64,000 bases of DNA from Bradyrhizobium semiaridum (GTDB taxonomy: Bacteria > Pseudomonadota > Alphaproteobacteria > Rhizobiales > Xanthobacteraceae), in NCBI RefSeq assembly GCF_020329505.1, contig NZ_JAGKJJ010000017.1:114874-178873 (forward strand). Direction: 5' to 3'. Below the pieces are notes generated by a model. That model did no database searches. It was not told where the DNA came from and saw only the letters and a program-made list of their open reading frames with translations. The position numbers were made by a program, and so were the translations under genes. Of this stretch, positions 35,011 to 44,438 are shown in pieces (the stretch's first letter is position 1; each line of letters opens with the position of its first letter).

Positions 35011-38000
35011 ATGCATTTCACCGACATCTTCATCCGGCGGCCGATCCTGGCGACCGTCGTCAGCCTAATGATCCTCTTGATCGGCTCGGCGGCATTGCTG
35101 TCGCTGCCGGTGCGGCAATATCCCAGCATGGAGAGCGCGACCATCCAGGTCGACGTCTCGTTCCCCGGCGCGACCCAGGATGTCATGCAGGGCTTTGTCA
35201 CCTCTGTCATCGCGCAGTCGATCGCGACCGCCAACGGCATCGAGTACATGACGTCGAACTCGACGCTCGGCCTCAGCCAGATCAAGGCCAAGCTGGTGCT
35301 CAACGCCAATGCCGACCGCGCCATGACCGAAGTGCTGGCCAAGGTGCAGCAGGTCAAGTACCGGATGCCGGCCGGCGTGTTCGATCCCGTCATCACCAAG
35401 ATCACCGACGGCGCCTCCGCGGTGCAGTACATCGCCTTCACCAGCGACACGCTGACGCCGGCGCAGATCACCGATTTTGCCACCCGCGTGGCGCAGCCGC
35501 TCTTGACCTCGGTGCCCGGCGTGGCGTCGGCCGATACTTCGGGCGGATCGTCATTGGCGATGCGGGTGTGGATCGATCCGTTCAAGCTCGCCGCGCGCGG
35601 CCTGATCCCGGCCGACGTCGCGGCTGCTCTGCGCTCCAACAACGTGCAGGCCGCCCCTGGGCGGCTGCGCGGCGAGATGACCGTCACCAACATCACCGCG
35701 GCGACCGACCTGCGCAATCTCGATGACTTCCGCCGGATGGTGATCAAGACCAGCGCGGGCAGCGGCGGCCTGGTGCGGCTCGGCGACGTCGCAACGCTCG
35801 AGATCGGTGGCGAGAACTACGATTCCAATGCGCGCGACAGCGGCAAGCCGACGGTCTACATCGCGGTGCAGCCGACGCCCGACGGCAATCCGCTGGAGAT
35901 CGTCGCCGCCACCGGCAAGGTGATCGAGGACCTCAACCGCGTGGCGCCGCCCGGCCTGAAGATTGCCGACGTCTTCAACATCGTGCATTTCGTCAAGGCG
36001 TCGATCTCCGAGGTGCAGCACTCGCTGGTCGAGGCGATCGTGATCGTCGTGGTGGTGATCCTGCTGTTCCTGGGCTCGTTCCGCTCGGTGCTGATCCCTG
36101 TCGTCACCGTGCCGCTGTCGCTGGTCGGCACCGCCGCGATGATGCTGGGGCTCGGCTTCTCCATCAACCTTTTGACCTTGCTCGCCATGGTGCTGGCGAT
36201 CGGGCTCGTGGTCGACGACGCCATCGTCGTGGTCGAGAACATCCATCGCCACATCGAGGAGGGCCTTCGCCCCGGCGAGGCGGCGCTGATCGGCGCCCGC
36301 GAGATCGTAGGTCCTGTCATCGCGATGACGATCACGCTCGCCGCGGTCTATGCGCCGATCGGCCTGATGGGCGGGCTGACCGGCAGCCTGTTCCGCGAAT
36401 TCGCCTTCACGCTGGCCGGCTCGGTGGTGGTGTCGGGTGTCGTCGCGCTGACGCTGTCGCCGATGATGAGCGCGCAGCTGCTCGGGGAGGCGAGCACGCA
36501 TGGCCGCTTCGCCCGCTTGGTCGAGCACCAGTTCTCGAGGCTGTCGCGCGGCTACAGCCGGCTGCTGGCGGCGACGCTGAAGATGCGCGCCGCGGTGCTG
36601 CTGGTCGCCGTCAGCGTGCTGGGGGCGATCGTGGTGCTGTTCTTCGGCAGCCAGCGCGAGCTCGCGCCACAGGAGGACCAGGGCTATGTGTTCACCGTGC
36701 TGCGCGCGCCGCAATATGCCAGCGTCGACTACACCACGCGCTATACCGACCAGATCGAACAGCTCTATCGCTCGTTTCCGGAATATCATGCGAGCTGGGT
36801 CGTCAACGGCACCGACGGCCAGAACCATGCGTTCGGCGGCATCACCCTGACCGATTGGGACAAGCGCAAGCGCTCCGCCAACGACATCCAGAACCAGCTC
36901 TACGGCATGTCCTACGGCGTGCTCGGCGCGTCGGTGACGCCGTTCCAGCCGGCGGCGCTGCCGGCGGCGACCGGGGGCCTGCCGTTCCAGATGGTGGTGC
37001 GCTCGGCCGGCAGCTTCGCCAGCATCTATCAGGAGGTCGAGGGCCTGAAGCAGGCCGCCTGGAAGAGCGGGCTGTTCGCCTTCGTCGACAGCGATCTCGC
37101 ATTCGACAGCCCGACCGCGCGGATCACTATCGATCACGCCAAGGCCGCCGAATCCGGCGTCAGCATGCAGACTATCGCCGACACGCTCGCGGTGCTGGTC
37201 GGCGAGAACTACGTCAACCGCTTCAACTTCTTCGAGCGCTCCTATTCGGTGATCCCGCAGGTGCGGCAGGCCGACCGCGTGACGCCGGAAAATCTCGGCA
37301 GCTTCAACGTGCGCTCGAGCGCGGGGCGGATGTTCCCGCTGTCGACGGTGATCAAGGTCAACGTCAAGCCCGAGCCGAACCGGCTGCCGCAGTTCAACCA
37401 GATGAATGCGGCGACGCTCTCGGCGGTGCTGAAACCCGGCGTGACGATGGGGCAGGCGGTCGCCTTCATGCAGGGGCAAAAGCTGTCGCCGGGCATGACG
37501 ATCGACTGGCTGTCGGACAGCCGGCAATACGTCCAGGAGGGCAACCGCCTGATCGTGACCTTCGGCATGGCCTTGATCGTGATCTTCCTGGTGCTGGCGG
37601 CGCAGTTCGAAAGCTTTCGCGATCCGCTGGTCATCATGGTCACGGTGCCGCTCGCGGTCTGCGGCGCGCTGCTGCCGCTCTATTTCGGTTTCACCACGCT
37701 GAACATCTACACCCAGATCGGCCTCGTCACGCTGATCGGGCTGATCTCCAAGCACGGCATCCTGATGGTCAGCTTCGCCAACGAGATCCAGCACAATGAG
37801 GGACTCGACCGCGTCGCCGCGATCCAGAAGGCCGCCGCGGTGCGGATGCGCCCGGTCCTGATGACGACGGCCGCAATGGTCGCGGGTCTGGCGCCGCTGC
37901 TCTATGCCGACGGCGCCGGCGCAGCGAGCCGCTTCGCGATCGGCATCGTGGTGGTGATGGGCATGCTGATCGGCACGCTGTTCACGCTATTCGTGCTGCC

Positions 38001-38091
38001 GACTTTCTACATCCTGATCGCCCGCGACCACCGCGCCGCAGCTGCCCCGAAGCTGGAGCGCGTGACGGCGCGGGGCGAGATCGCGGCGTAG
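35011..38091 (+). CDS. RND multidrug efflux permease (MexI-like)
   Basis: A 1026-residue inner-membrane proton antiporter with the RND layout. An N-terminal MHFTDIFIRRPILATVVSLM helix is followed by the first porter domain, helices 2-6 with the proton-relay Asp pair in GLVVDDAIVVVENIHRH (about residue 405), the second porter domain and the final helices ending near residue 1010. The opening strongly resembles MexI, the permease of the SoxR-controlled MexGHI-OpmD system. Its stop is one base before the convergent acyltransferase stop. Likely substrates are phenazine-like or other redox-active compounds, which is inference from regulation. Confidence 0.95.
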   Translation: MHFTDIFIRRPILATVVSLMILLIGSAALLSLPVRQYPSMESATIQVDVSFPGATQDVMQGFVTSVIAQSIATANGIEYMTSNSTLGLSQIKAKLVLNANADRAMTEVLAKVQQVKYRMPAGVFDPVITKITDGASAVQYIAFTSDTLTPAQITDFATRVAQPLLTSVPGVASADTSGGSSLAMRVWIDPFKLAARGLIPADVAAALRSNNVQAAPGRLRGEMTVTNITAATDLRNLDDFRRMVIKTSAGSGGLVRLGDVATLEIGGENYDSNARDSGKPTVYIAVQPTPDGNPLEIVAATGKVIEDLNRVAPPGLKIADVFNIVHFVKASISEVQHSLVEAIVIVVVVILLFLGSFRSVLIPVVTVPLSLVGTAAMMLGLGFSINLLTLLAMVLAIGLVVDDAIVVVENIHRHIEEGLRPGEAALIGAREIVGPVIAMTITLAAVYAPIGLMGGLTGSLFREFAFTLAGSVVVSGVVALTLSPMMSAQLLGEASTHGRFARLVEHQFSRLSRGYSRLLAATLKMRAAVLLVAVSVLGAIVVLFFGSQRELAPQEDQGYVFTVLRAPQYASVDYTTRYTDQIEQLYRSFPEYHASWVVNGTDGQNHAFGGITLTDWDKRKRSANDIQNQLYGMSYGVLGASVTPFQPAALPAATGGLPFQMVVRSAGSFASIYQEVEGLKQAAWKSGLFAFVDSDLAFDSPTARITIDHAKAAESGVSMQTIADTLAVLVGENYVNRFNFFERSYSVIPQVRQADRVTPENLGSFNVRSSAGRMFPLSTVIKVNVKPEPNRLPQFNQMNAATLSAVLKPGVTMGQAVAFMQGQKLSPGMTIDWLSDSRQYVQEGNRLIVTFGMALIVIFLVLAAQFESFRDPLVIMVTVPLAVCGALLPLYFGFTTLNIYTQIGLVTLIGLISKHGILMVSFANEIQHNEGLDRVAAIQKAAAVRMRPVLMTTAAMVAGLAPLLYADGAGAASRFAIGIVVVMGMLIGTLFTLFVLPTFYILIARDHRAAAAPKLERVTARGEIAA

Positions 38092-38092
38092 A

Positions 38093-39277
38093 CTACAGCA
38101 CGTATTTGGCGCCCGGAATCTTGCGCAGCACGGCGGTGGCGGCCCAGCTCAGCGCCACCGTGGCGAAGAACGCGATCGCCGCCTTGGCGATCGCCGGCAG
38201 ATCCATATCGAACAGCCAGTATTGCAGCCACAGCACGATCGGATAGTGCACCAGGAACATGCCGTAGGCATCGGCCTGCATGCGGTCCAGCAGGGTTGGG
38301 CCGGATGCCTTCGATTGCAGGAAATAGGCCAGGATCGCGAACAGGATCGAGGCGCTGAACAGCACGAAGAAGGTACCGTAGATCGCGAGATACCAGGACG
38401 GCAGCGGATCCGGATTACCGATCACCTGGCGCTTGACGTAGATCATGACCCACATCATGGCGTAGGGGATCAGCGTGACGCCGGTCCAGAACCAGCGCCG
38501 CTCGGTCAGCCGTCCGTGCGCGCTGAGCACGCCGCTCTCGAGCTGTGCCGCGCCGATGCCGGCACCGATGAAGAAATAGGACGCGTACAGCAGCACGCGG
38601 CTCGCCTGCACCGAGAACGGCCCGAATTCGAACCAGCGGTTCTGGCCGAAATAAACCAGCAGCGGCAAATAAAGCAGCGCGCTGCCCACCACGAGAAACA
38701 GCCAGAACTTCGAGGGACGTTCGAATCCCTTCAACGAGAGGCGGTTGATCGGATCGAGCAGGCGCGGCGAGATGCGGTAGAGCAGGCTCGCGGTGACGTC
38801 GAACGCCATCAGCACCCAGACGAACCAGATCGGTCCGGCCGGCCAGGGACCGACGGTCATGGTCTTGCGCCAGAACTCGCCGAAGCTGGTGCCCGGCGTG
38901 TGGCGCAGCTCGATCGCCCAATAGGCGAGCGGGATCACGGTGACGGCGCAGACCACGAACGGCAGGCCGAGCCGCAGCAGCCGGTCGCGCAGGAAGATCA
39001 GCCACGGCTTGTGGCCAAGCCCGGGCCAGACGAACAGCCCAGACAGGAAGAAGAACATCGCCATGAAGAAGCTGTCGGTCGCCAGCACCACGCCGTCGAA
39101 GCCGATCCAGGACGTCGGGTCGGTGTGGCCGAAATAGGTGTAGGGGATCACCGCGTGGTGGAGCAGCACGACCAGTGTCAGGAAGGTGCGCGCCCGGTCC
39201 AGCGCTACGTTGCGCTTGTGGAGCTTCGGTGCTGCCTGGACGTCGACGTCCGGTGCCGCATGCGCAATCGATTTCAT
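38093..39277 (-). CDS. Acyltransferase family 3 membrane protein
   Basis: A 394-residue inner-membrane acyltransferase-3 (OafA-type) with about ten helices. The conserved region RNVALDRARTFLTLVVLLHHAVIPYTYF begins about residue 22, including the catalytic-type His in LLHHAV. Such enzymes transfer acyl groups to polysaccharides, peptidoglycan or glucans. ATG at 39277 (MKSIAHAAPD) follows GGGGACACC; the open frame to 39469 is unlikely to be used. It ends one base from the convergent RND permease gene. Confidence 0.88.
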   Translation of the reverse strand: MKSIAHAAPDVDVQAAPKLHKRNVALDRARTFLTLVVLLHHAVIPYTYFGHTDPTSWIGFDGVVLATDSFFMAMFFFLSGLFVWPGLGHKPWLIFLRDRLLRLGLPFVVCAVTVIPLAYWAIELRHTPGTSFGEFWRKTMTVGPWPAGPIWFVWVLMAFDVTASLLYRISPRLLDPINRLSLKGFERPSKFWLFLVVGSALLYLPLLVYFGQNRWFEFGPFSVQASRVLLYASYFFIGAGIGAAQLESGVLSAHGRLTERRWFWTGVTLIPYAMMWVMIYVKRQVIGNPDPLPSWYLAIYGTFFVLFSASILFAILAYFLQSKASGPTLLDRMQADAYGMFLVHYPIVLWLQYWLFDMDLPAIAKAAIAFFATVALSWAATAVLRKIPGAKYVL

Positions 39278-39472
39278 GGTGTCCCCAGCCGGGTCCGCAG
39301 CCGGATGTTGCAATCGGGCGCCGGATTCAGCAAGGCCCAATCGTCCCGCTTGGCGGGCATCGAGGTCGAGGTTGGTCATTCCGCGGGTCTGGTTCGTTTT
39401 GGAACTGTGGTTGGTAACGGGCGTTATCGGAGGAATTGGCAACGCGCGGGGCGCGGCCACGAGGAGCAAGCA

Positions 39473-39646
39473 ATGACGATTCTGAAATGGGCGCTGATCT
39501 TCCTTGTCGTGTCCATTATTGCGGGCCTGCTCGGCTTCACCGGCATCTCAGCCGCCTCTGCCGACATCGCGCGCTTCCTGTTCTATGTGTTCGTCGTGAT
39601 CTTCCTGGTGCTCCTGATCCTCGGGCTCACAATATTCCGGGCCTAG
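39473..39646 (+). CDS. DUF1328 small membrane protein
   Basis: A 57-residue protein with two hydrophobic helices (MTILKWALIFLVVSIIAGLL and FLFYVFVVIFLVLLIL), matching the DUF1328 family of unknown function. GAGGAGC lies seven bases before the ATG. In this frame the open sequence goes back to 38222, but that part is antisense to the acyltransferase gene. Only the last 57 codons are real. Confidence 0.85.
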   Translation: MTILKWALIFLVVSIIAGLLGFTGISAASADIARFLFYVFVVIFLVLLILGLTIFRA

Positions 39647-39764
39647 CGGGAGACCGCGCTCAGCTCCCTTCTTAGTGCCCGGCTGCCCCGGGCACCCAGG
39701 TCCAGATCGAGCGGCGTGGAGGGCCGGGACGCCCCGTCGTAACAGCAATAAGCGAGGTCTGACC

Positions 39765-40124
39765 CTAGGCCACTTCCTCGATCTTCACCTTGTCCGGATA
39801 GAACGCCAGGTGACCTGTGATCTCGGCCATCGCCGGGAAAGGCGTCTCATAGGTCCAGATCGCGTTGTCCAGCGTCTTGCCGTTGGCCTTGACGCTGAAA
39901 TAGTTCGCATCGCCCTTGTAGGGGCAGTGCGTGGTCCGCTCCGTGCGGACCAGCAGCTCCATCTTGGCATCCTGGCGCGGCACGTACTGCACCGCCGGAT
40001 AGCTCGCTTCCTTCAGGGTCAGCGCGTGCGTGGTCTCGGCGATCACGACGCCGTCGGCGGTGACGCGGACGCGCTTCGGATTGGGGGTGATGGTGATCGG
40101 ATGATCGGGGCCGGGGAGCTTCAT
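39765..40124 (-). CDS. DUF427 domain-containing protein
   Basis: A 119-residue DUF427 protein: DHPITITPNPKRVRVTADGVVIAETTHAL, then YVPRQDAKMELLVRTERTTHCPYKGDANYFSV and WTYETPFPAM. The DUF427 fold is a small beta-barrel of unknown activity. ATG at 40124 (MKLPGPDHP) gives the usual start; the frame continues to 40187 with no better site. It is convergent with the DUF1328 gene and divergent from bolA. Confidence 0.9.
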   Translation of the reverse strand: MKLPGPDHPITITPNPKRVRVTADGVVIAETTHALTLKEASYPAVQYVPRQDAKMELLVRTERTTHCPYKGDANYFSVKANGKTLDNAIWTYETPFPAMAEITGHLAFYPDKVKIEEVA

Positions 40125-40311
40125 CGGGCTGCGCCTTTTCTGGTCATTTCGGCGTGAATACTTGTGACCGATTGATGCAGGTTTCAATCGCTGCGAATGG
40201 GCATATAGTGACGCCCGGGATGACCTAGAAGACCGCAGGGACTAGGTTTTATCCTGTCACGGCCGCGTGAGCGGGCCCGTGATTCGCATGGCTTGATGGA
40301 GGTTGACTGGG

Positions 40312-40548
40312 ATGCCGATGGACGCCCGTGATATCGAATCGATGATCAAGGCCGCGATCCCGGATGCCGAGGTAACGATCCGCGATCTGGCCGGCGACGG
40401 CGACCACTATGCGGCCACTGTCATATCCGAGTCCTTCCGCGGCAAGTCCCGCGTCCAGCAGCACCAGATCGTCTACCAATCGCTGAAGGGGCAGATGGGC
40501 GGGGTGCTGCACGCGCTGGCATTGCAGACCGGGGTGCCGGGAGGCTAG
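40312..40548 (+). CDS. BolA family protein (Grx4 partner type)
   Basis: A 78-residue BolA-fold protein: MDARDIESMIKAAIPDAEVTIRDLAGDGDHYAATVIS, then the RVQQHQIVYQSLKGQMGG segment that carries the conserved His and the binding face for monothiol glutaredoxin. BolA-Grx4 complexes bind a [2Fe-2S] cluster in the cytoplasm. ATG at 40312 is chosen because GGAGG then has a nine-base spacer. grxD, the likely partner, is 3.9 kb downstream. Confidence 0.93.
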   Translation: MPMDARDIESMIKAAIPDAEVTIRDLAGDGDHYAATVISESFRGKSRVQQHQIVYQSLKGQMGGVLHALALQTGVPGG

Positions 40549-40574
40549 CCCCCGGCAAGCTGAGGGGCTGGGCG

Positions 40575-41756
40575 ATGGCGGACAATCCGCGCGGCGCGAT
40601 GTTTCGCGTCATCGTGCCGAACCAGCACAGCCGGGTCACCAACGCCGAGCTGTTCTTCGACCTCGTCTTCGTCTTTGCCGTCACGCAGCTGTCGCACACG
40701 CTGCTGCACCATTTTACCCCGCTCGGCGCCGTCCAGGTCACGGTGCTGTTCCTGGCGGTATGGTGGGTGTGGGTCTTCACCACCTGGGTCACCAACTGGC
40801 TCAATCCCGAGCTCACGCCGGTCCGCCTCCTGCTGTTCGTGCTGATGCTGGGCGGATTGCTGCTGTCGACCTCGATCCCGGCCGCATTCGAGGGGCGTGG
40901 CCTGTGGTTCGCCGCGACCTATGCGGCGATGCAGACCGGCCGCACCCTGTTCTGGCTGCTGGCGACGCCGCGGCGGCGGACGGCGGTGCGTCACAATGCG
41001 ATCCGGATCCTGACCTGGCTCTGCTGCTCGGCCGTGCTCTGGATATCAGGCGGCCTCGCCGAGCACGAGACGCGGCTGTGGCTCTGGATCGCGGCGCTGA
41101 CCATCGAATACATCGCGCCGGCGGCGCGGTTCTGGACACCGCGGCTCGGCCCGTCCTCGATCGAGGCCTGGTCGGTCGAGGGCGGCCACATGGCCGAGCG
41201 CTGCTCGCTGTTTGTCATCATCGCGCTCGGTGAGACCATCGTCGTCGACGGCGCGACCTTCGCCGAATTGACCTGGACGCCGGAAAACATGGCTGCGTTC
41301 GTCTGCGCTCTGGTCGGCAGCATCGCGATGTGGTGGATCTATTTCCACAAGGGCGCCGAGGCCGGCTCGGAGATGATCTCGAAGTCCGAAGAATCCGGCC
41401 GCGTGGCGCGGCTCGCCTATACCTATCTGCACATGCCGATCGTCGGTGGCATCATCCTCACCGCGGTGGCCGACGAACTGGTGCTGAAACACCCGGGCGG
41501 ACATGCCGACCTCAAGACGATCGTCAGCTCGGTCGGCGGCCCGATGTTGTTTCTGGTCGGGACCATCCTGTTCAAATACGTGATCCGCAATTTCCTGCAG
41601 CTCTCGCACGGCGTCGGCATCATCGCGCTGGCGGCGGCGGCCTGGTTCGCCAGCGAGATGTCGCCGCTGATGCTCTCGCTAGTGACGACCACGATAATGA
41701 TCGTGGTCGCAGCGTGGGAATCGCTCTCGCTGCGGTCAGGTACGGTCGAGGAATAG
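40575..41756 (+). CDS. Low-temperature-requirement A (LtrA) family membrane protein
   Basis: A 393-residue inner-membrane protein with about ten helices matching the LtrA family: TNAELFFDLVFVFAVTQLSH (residues 23-42) and HMAERCSLFVIIALGETIV in the middle. LtrA proteins are of unknown function, first linked to growth at low temperature in Listeria. GAGGGGCTGGGCG precedes the ATG. It lies 26 bases after bolA and is probably co-transcribed. A palindromic element follows it. Confidence 0.9.
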   Translation: MADNPRGAMFRVIVPNQHSRVTNAELFFDLVFVFAVTQLSHTLLHHFTPLGAVQVTVLFLAVWWVWVFTTWVTNWLNPELTPVRLLLFVLMLGGLLLSTSIPAAFEGRGLWFAATYAAMQTGRTLFWLLATPRRRTAVRHNAIRILTWLCCSAVLWISGGLAEHETRLWLWIAALTIEYIAPAARFWTPRLGPSSIEAWSVEGGHMAERCSLFVIIALGETIVVDGATFAELTWTPENMAAFVCALVGSIAMWWIYFHKGAEAGSEMISKSEESGRVARLAYTYLHMPIVGGIILTAVADELVLKHPGGHADLKTIVSSVGGPMLFLVGTILFKYVIRNFLQLSHGVGIIALAAAAWFASEMSPLMLSLVTTTIMIVVAAWESLSLRSGTVEE

Positions 41757-41774
41757 CGGCGCAACTCCATCCAC

Positions 41775-41859
41775 GTCATTGCGAGGAGCGAAAGCGACGA
41801 AGCAATCCATCTGTCCGCGCATGTGGAACGATGGATTGCTTCGCTTCGCTCGCAATGAC
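41775..41859. repeat. Palindromic element of the GTCATTGCGAGGAGC family
   Basis: GTCATTGCGAGGAGCGAAAG, extended by CGACGAAGCAATCCAT, pairs with ATGGATTGCTTCGCTTCGCT and CGCAATGAC. It lies between convergent LtrA and EgtD genes, so it could end transcription from both sides. Confidence 0.85.
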
Positions 41860-41878
41860 TGCGGAGAGACCTGCGCTG

Positions 41879-42847
41879 CTACTCCGCCGTCAGCGCATGC
41901 ACCGAGAACATCCCATCCGCGTCGGTCCAGCTCTCGCGTACCGACCATCCGGCGCTGCGGGCCAGCGCAGTGAAACGCTCGAGCGAATATTTGTAGCTGT
42001 TCTCGGTATGAATGCTCTCGCCGGGGCGGAACGCGAAGGTGTTGCCGAGGATGCGCACGGTCTGCGCCTTGCGGCTGATCAGGTGCATCTCGATGCGATG
42101 CCGGTCGCGGTTGTAGATCGAGCGGTGCATGAAGCCCGAGAGATCAAAGTTGCCGCCGAGCTCGCGGTTGATGCGCGCCAGCACATTGAGGTTGAAGCGC
42201 GCGGTGACGCCGGCGGCGTCGTTATAGGCGTCGTACAGCACGCGCTCGTCCTTCTCGAGGTCGACGCCGATGATCATCTGGGCACCGTGACCGAGGATGT
42301 TGCGCGCGCTGCGCAGGAACGCGGCGGCCTCGTTCGGCTCGAAATTGCCGAGCGTCGAGCCCGGGAAGAAGCCGACCTTCGGCATGGCGGCGACAGCCTC
42401 GGGCAGCGCGAACGGCGCCGTGAAATCGGCGGCGACCGGATAGATACCGAGAGCGGGGAAATCCTTGCGCAGGCCGTCGGCCTGAGCCTTGAGGAAATCG
42501 CCTGAGATATCGACCGGCACGTAGGCGCCGAACTCGCAGTGCTCGAGCAGGAGGCGCACCTTAGTGGTGGCGCCGGCGCCGAACTCGACCAGCGCCGCGC
42601 CTTCCGGAATGATCGCGGCGATCTCGGCTGCGCGATCGCGCAGGATGCCGAGCTCGGTGCGCGTCGGATAGTATTCCGGCAGCACGGTGATCTGCTCGAA
42701 CAGCTCCGAGCCGGCGGCGTCGTAGAAATATTTCGGCGACAGCCGTTTCGGATGACGTGCGAGATCGCCGATCACGTCGCCGGCAAACGCCGAAGTCGCC
42801 TCGTCGAACGGATACGCTTTGGTCAAAGCGGCGGCATGCACATTCAT
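41879..42847 (-). CDS. egtD: L-histidine N-alpha-methyltransferase EgtD
   Basis: A 322-residue enzyme that trimethylates histidine to hercynine with SAM, the first step of ergothioneine synthesis. Typical motifs are LSPKYFYDAAGSELFEQIT (about residue 35), the SAM motif LVEFGAGATTKVRLLLEH and VPVDISGDFL, with the family ending in EVHALTAE-like FSVHALTAE. GGGAGAG lies five bases before the ATG. Its gene follows egtB by 53 bases on the same strand. Confidence 0.95.
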   Translation of the reverse strand: MNVHAAALTKAYPFDEATSAFAGDVIGDLARHPKRLSPKYFYDAAGSELFEQITVLPEYYPTRTELGILRDRAAEIAAIIPEGAALVEFGAGATTKVRLLLEHCEFGAYVPVDISGDFLKAQADGLRKDFPALGIYPVAADFTAPFALPEAVAAMPKVGFFPGSTLGNFEPNEAAAFLRSARNILGHGAQMIIGVDLEKDERVLYDAYNDAAGVTARFNLNVLARINRELGGNFDLSGFMHRSIYNRDRHRIEMHLISRKAQTVRILGNTFAFRPGESIHTENSYKYSLERFTALARSAGWSVRESWTDADGMFSVHALTAE

Positions 42848-42900
42848 GATACTCTCCCGAACGCGCTTACCGGCGCGCTATTGATGTCGACAGGGCTCAA

Positions 42901-44154
42901 TCAGGCGTAGTCTGCGAGGCGTAACCCCGTGAATTGCCAGCGATGGAACGGATAAAAGAAATTGCGATAGGTGACACGGCTATGACCTTCCGGCGTCGCC
43001 AGCGATGAGCCGCGCAGCACCAGCTGGTTGACCATGAACTTGCCGTTGTATTCGCCGAGCGCGCCCTCGATGGCGCGATAGCCCGGATAGGGCGAATAGG
43101 AGCTGCGGGTCCACTGCCAGACGATGCCGTAGGCGTCGTTGAGTAGGCCGGCGCGCGCGGCGACCTCCCATTCCGTCTCGGTCGGCAGATGCTTGCCGGC
43201 CCAGCGGGCGAAGGCGTCGGCCTCGTAATAGCTGACGTGACAGACCGGTGCCGACGGGTCGATCGGCTGCAAACCGCCCAGCGTCATGATCTTCCATTCG
43301 CCGTCGATCTCGCGCCAGTGGCCGGGCGACTGCCAGCCTTCATTGGTGACGGCGCCGAAGCCGTCCATCAGCCACAGCGTCGCGGTGGAGTAGCCGCCGT
43401 CCTTCATGAAGGCGAGCCATTCGGCATTGGTGACGAGATTTTTCGCCAGCTTGACCGGTCCAACGAGGGCGCGATGCGCCGGCTTCTCATTGTCGAAATG
43501 GAAGCTGTCGTCGCCATGCCCGACGGTGTGGATGCCTTCGTTGAGCGTCACCCATTCCTCGCCGCCGCGATGCGAGGCCGGGAAGCGCCACGCCGGATCG
43601 TAGGCCGGCGGAATCGGATTCTGCGCAAAGGCGTGCAGGATGTCGGTGTACATCAGTTCCTGATGCTGCTGCTCGTGATTGAGGCCGACCTCGACCAGCG
43701 ACACCAGCGCCTGGAGCTTCTCTTCACCCGCAGTCTGGAAGAATTTCACCACCTCGGCGTCGACATGGCGGCGGTAGGTAGTGACCTCGTCGGCACTCGG
43801 ACGCGTCAGATGGCCGCGCTGATGGCGGGCATGCCGCGGGCCGGCGCTGACGTAATAGGAATTGAACAGATAGGCGTAGTCCGGATGGAAGGGCGTGTAG
43901 CCGGCGACATGCTCGCCGAGCAGAAACTGCTCGAAGAACCAGGTGGTATGGGCGCGGTGCCATTTGGCGGGGCTCGCATCCGGCATCGACTGGATCAGCT
44001 GGTCTTCCGCCGACAGCGGTGCGGCGCGGCGCTCCGTCTCTCCGCGGACCGCGAGATAGGCATCCATCAGCCGCTGGGCGAGCGGGCCGGATACGGAGGG
44101 GCGTGACGGGGAAGCGGTGGCCATGGCGGCCGCGGCAGAGGCTGGTTTCGTCAC
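42901..44154 (-). CDS. egtB: Ergothioneine biosynthesis protein EgtB
   Basis: A 417-residue iron-dependent sulfoxide synthase joining hercynine with a thiol substrate. The N-terminal DinB-like domain has KWHRAHTTWFFEQFLL and the iron ligands NHEQQHQELMYTDIL. The C-terminal formylglycine-generating-enzyme-like domain carries WLAFMKDGGY and FARWAGKHLPTETEWEVAAR. A GTG start at 44154 follows CGGAG. With egtD it makes an egtBD operon; egtA, egtC and egtE are not in the window, so the sulfur donor and the C-S lyase must come from elsewhere. Confidence 0.95.
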   Translation of the reverse strand: MTKPASAAAAMATASPSRPSVSGPLAQRLMDAYLAVRGETERRAAPLSAEDQLIQSMPDASPAKWHRAHTTWFFEQFLLGEHVAGYTPFHPDYAYLFNSYYVSAGPRHARHQRGHLTRPSADEVTTYRRHVDAEVVKFFQTAGEEKLQALVSLVEVGLNHEQQHQELMYTDILHAFAQNPIPPAYDPAWRFPASHRGGEEWVTLNEGIHTVGHGDDSFHFDNEKPAHRALVGPVKLAKNLVTNAEWLAFMKDGGYSTATLWLMDGFGAVTNEGWQSPGHWREIDGEWKIMTLGGLQPIDPSAPVCHVSYYEADAFARWAGKHLPTETEWEVAARAGLLNDAYGIVWQWTRSSYSPYPGYRAIEGALGEYNGKFMVNQLVLRGSSLATPEGHSRVTYRNFFYPFHRWQFTGLRLADYA

Positions 44155-44438
44155 GATGGTCTCCGGTTCAGGGGGAGAACGTTGCTTCGGCGAACTGGTT
44201 CCTTGACGGACAGTTCGTCCTAGATGGGGGCTCGGTTACGGAAAAAAAGCCTCACCGGTGATGATATTAGCCCCATCAGATGATCCGCAGCAGCGGCGCC
44301 CGGCGCCCGCCGCATGCCAGATTTCCGCCATTTTGCTTTGGATGCACAATGGTTTGAGTTACATATATAGCCAGTCACGGGTTAGAAGGGCGGGCCGGCC
44401 GAACAGGCTTGAGAGCGCCGCCCGAAAAGGAAGCGAAA

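Noticed and set aside
35551..37794. Long minus-strand open frame of 747 codons opposite the RND permease
   Set aside because: Antisense shadow of a long high-GC gene, rich in Gln/Arg/His with no recognisable domain.
38222..39472. Upstream part of the open frame that ends in the DUF1328 gene
   Set aside because: It is antisense to the acyltransferase gene; only the final 57 codons have a ribosome site and match a family.
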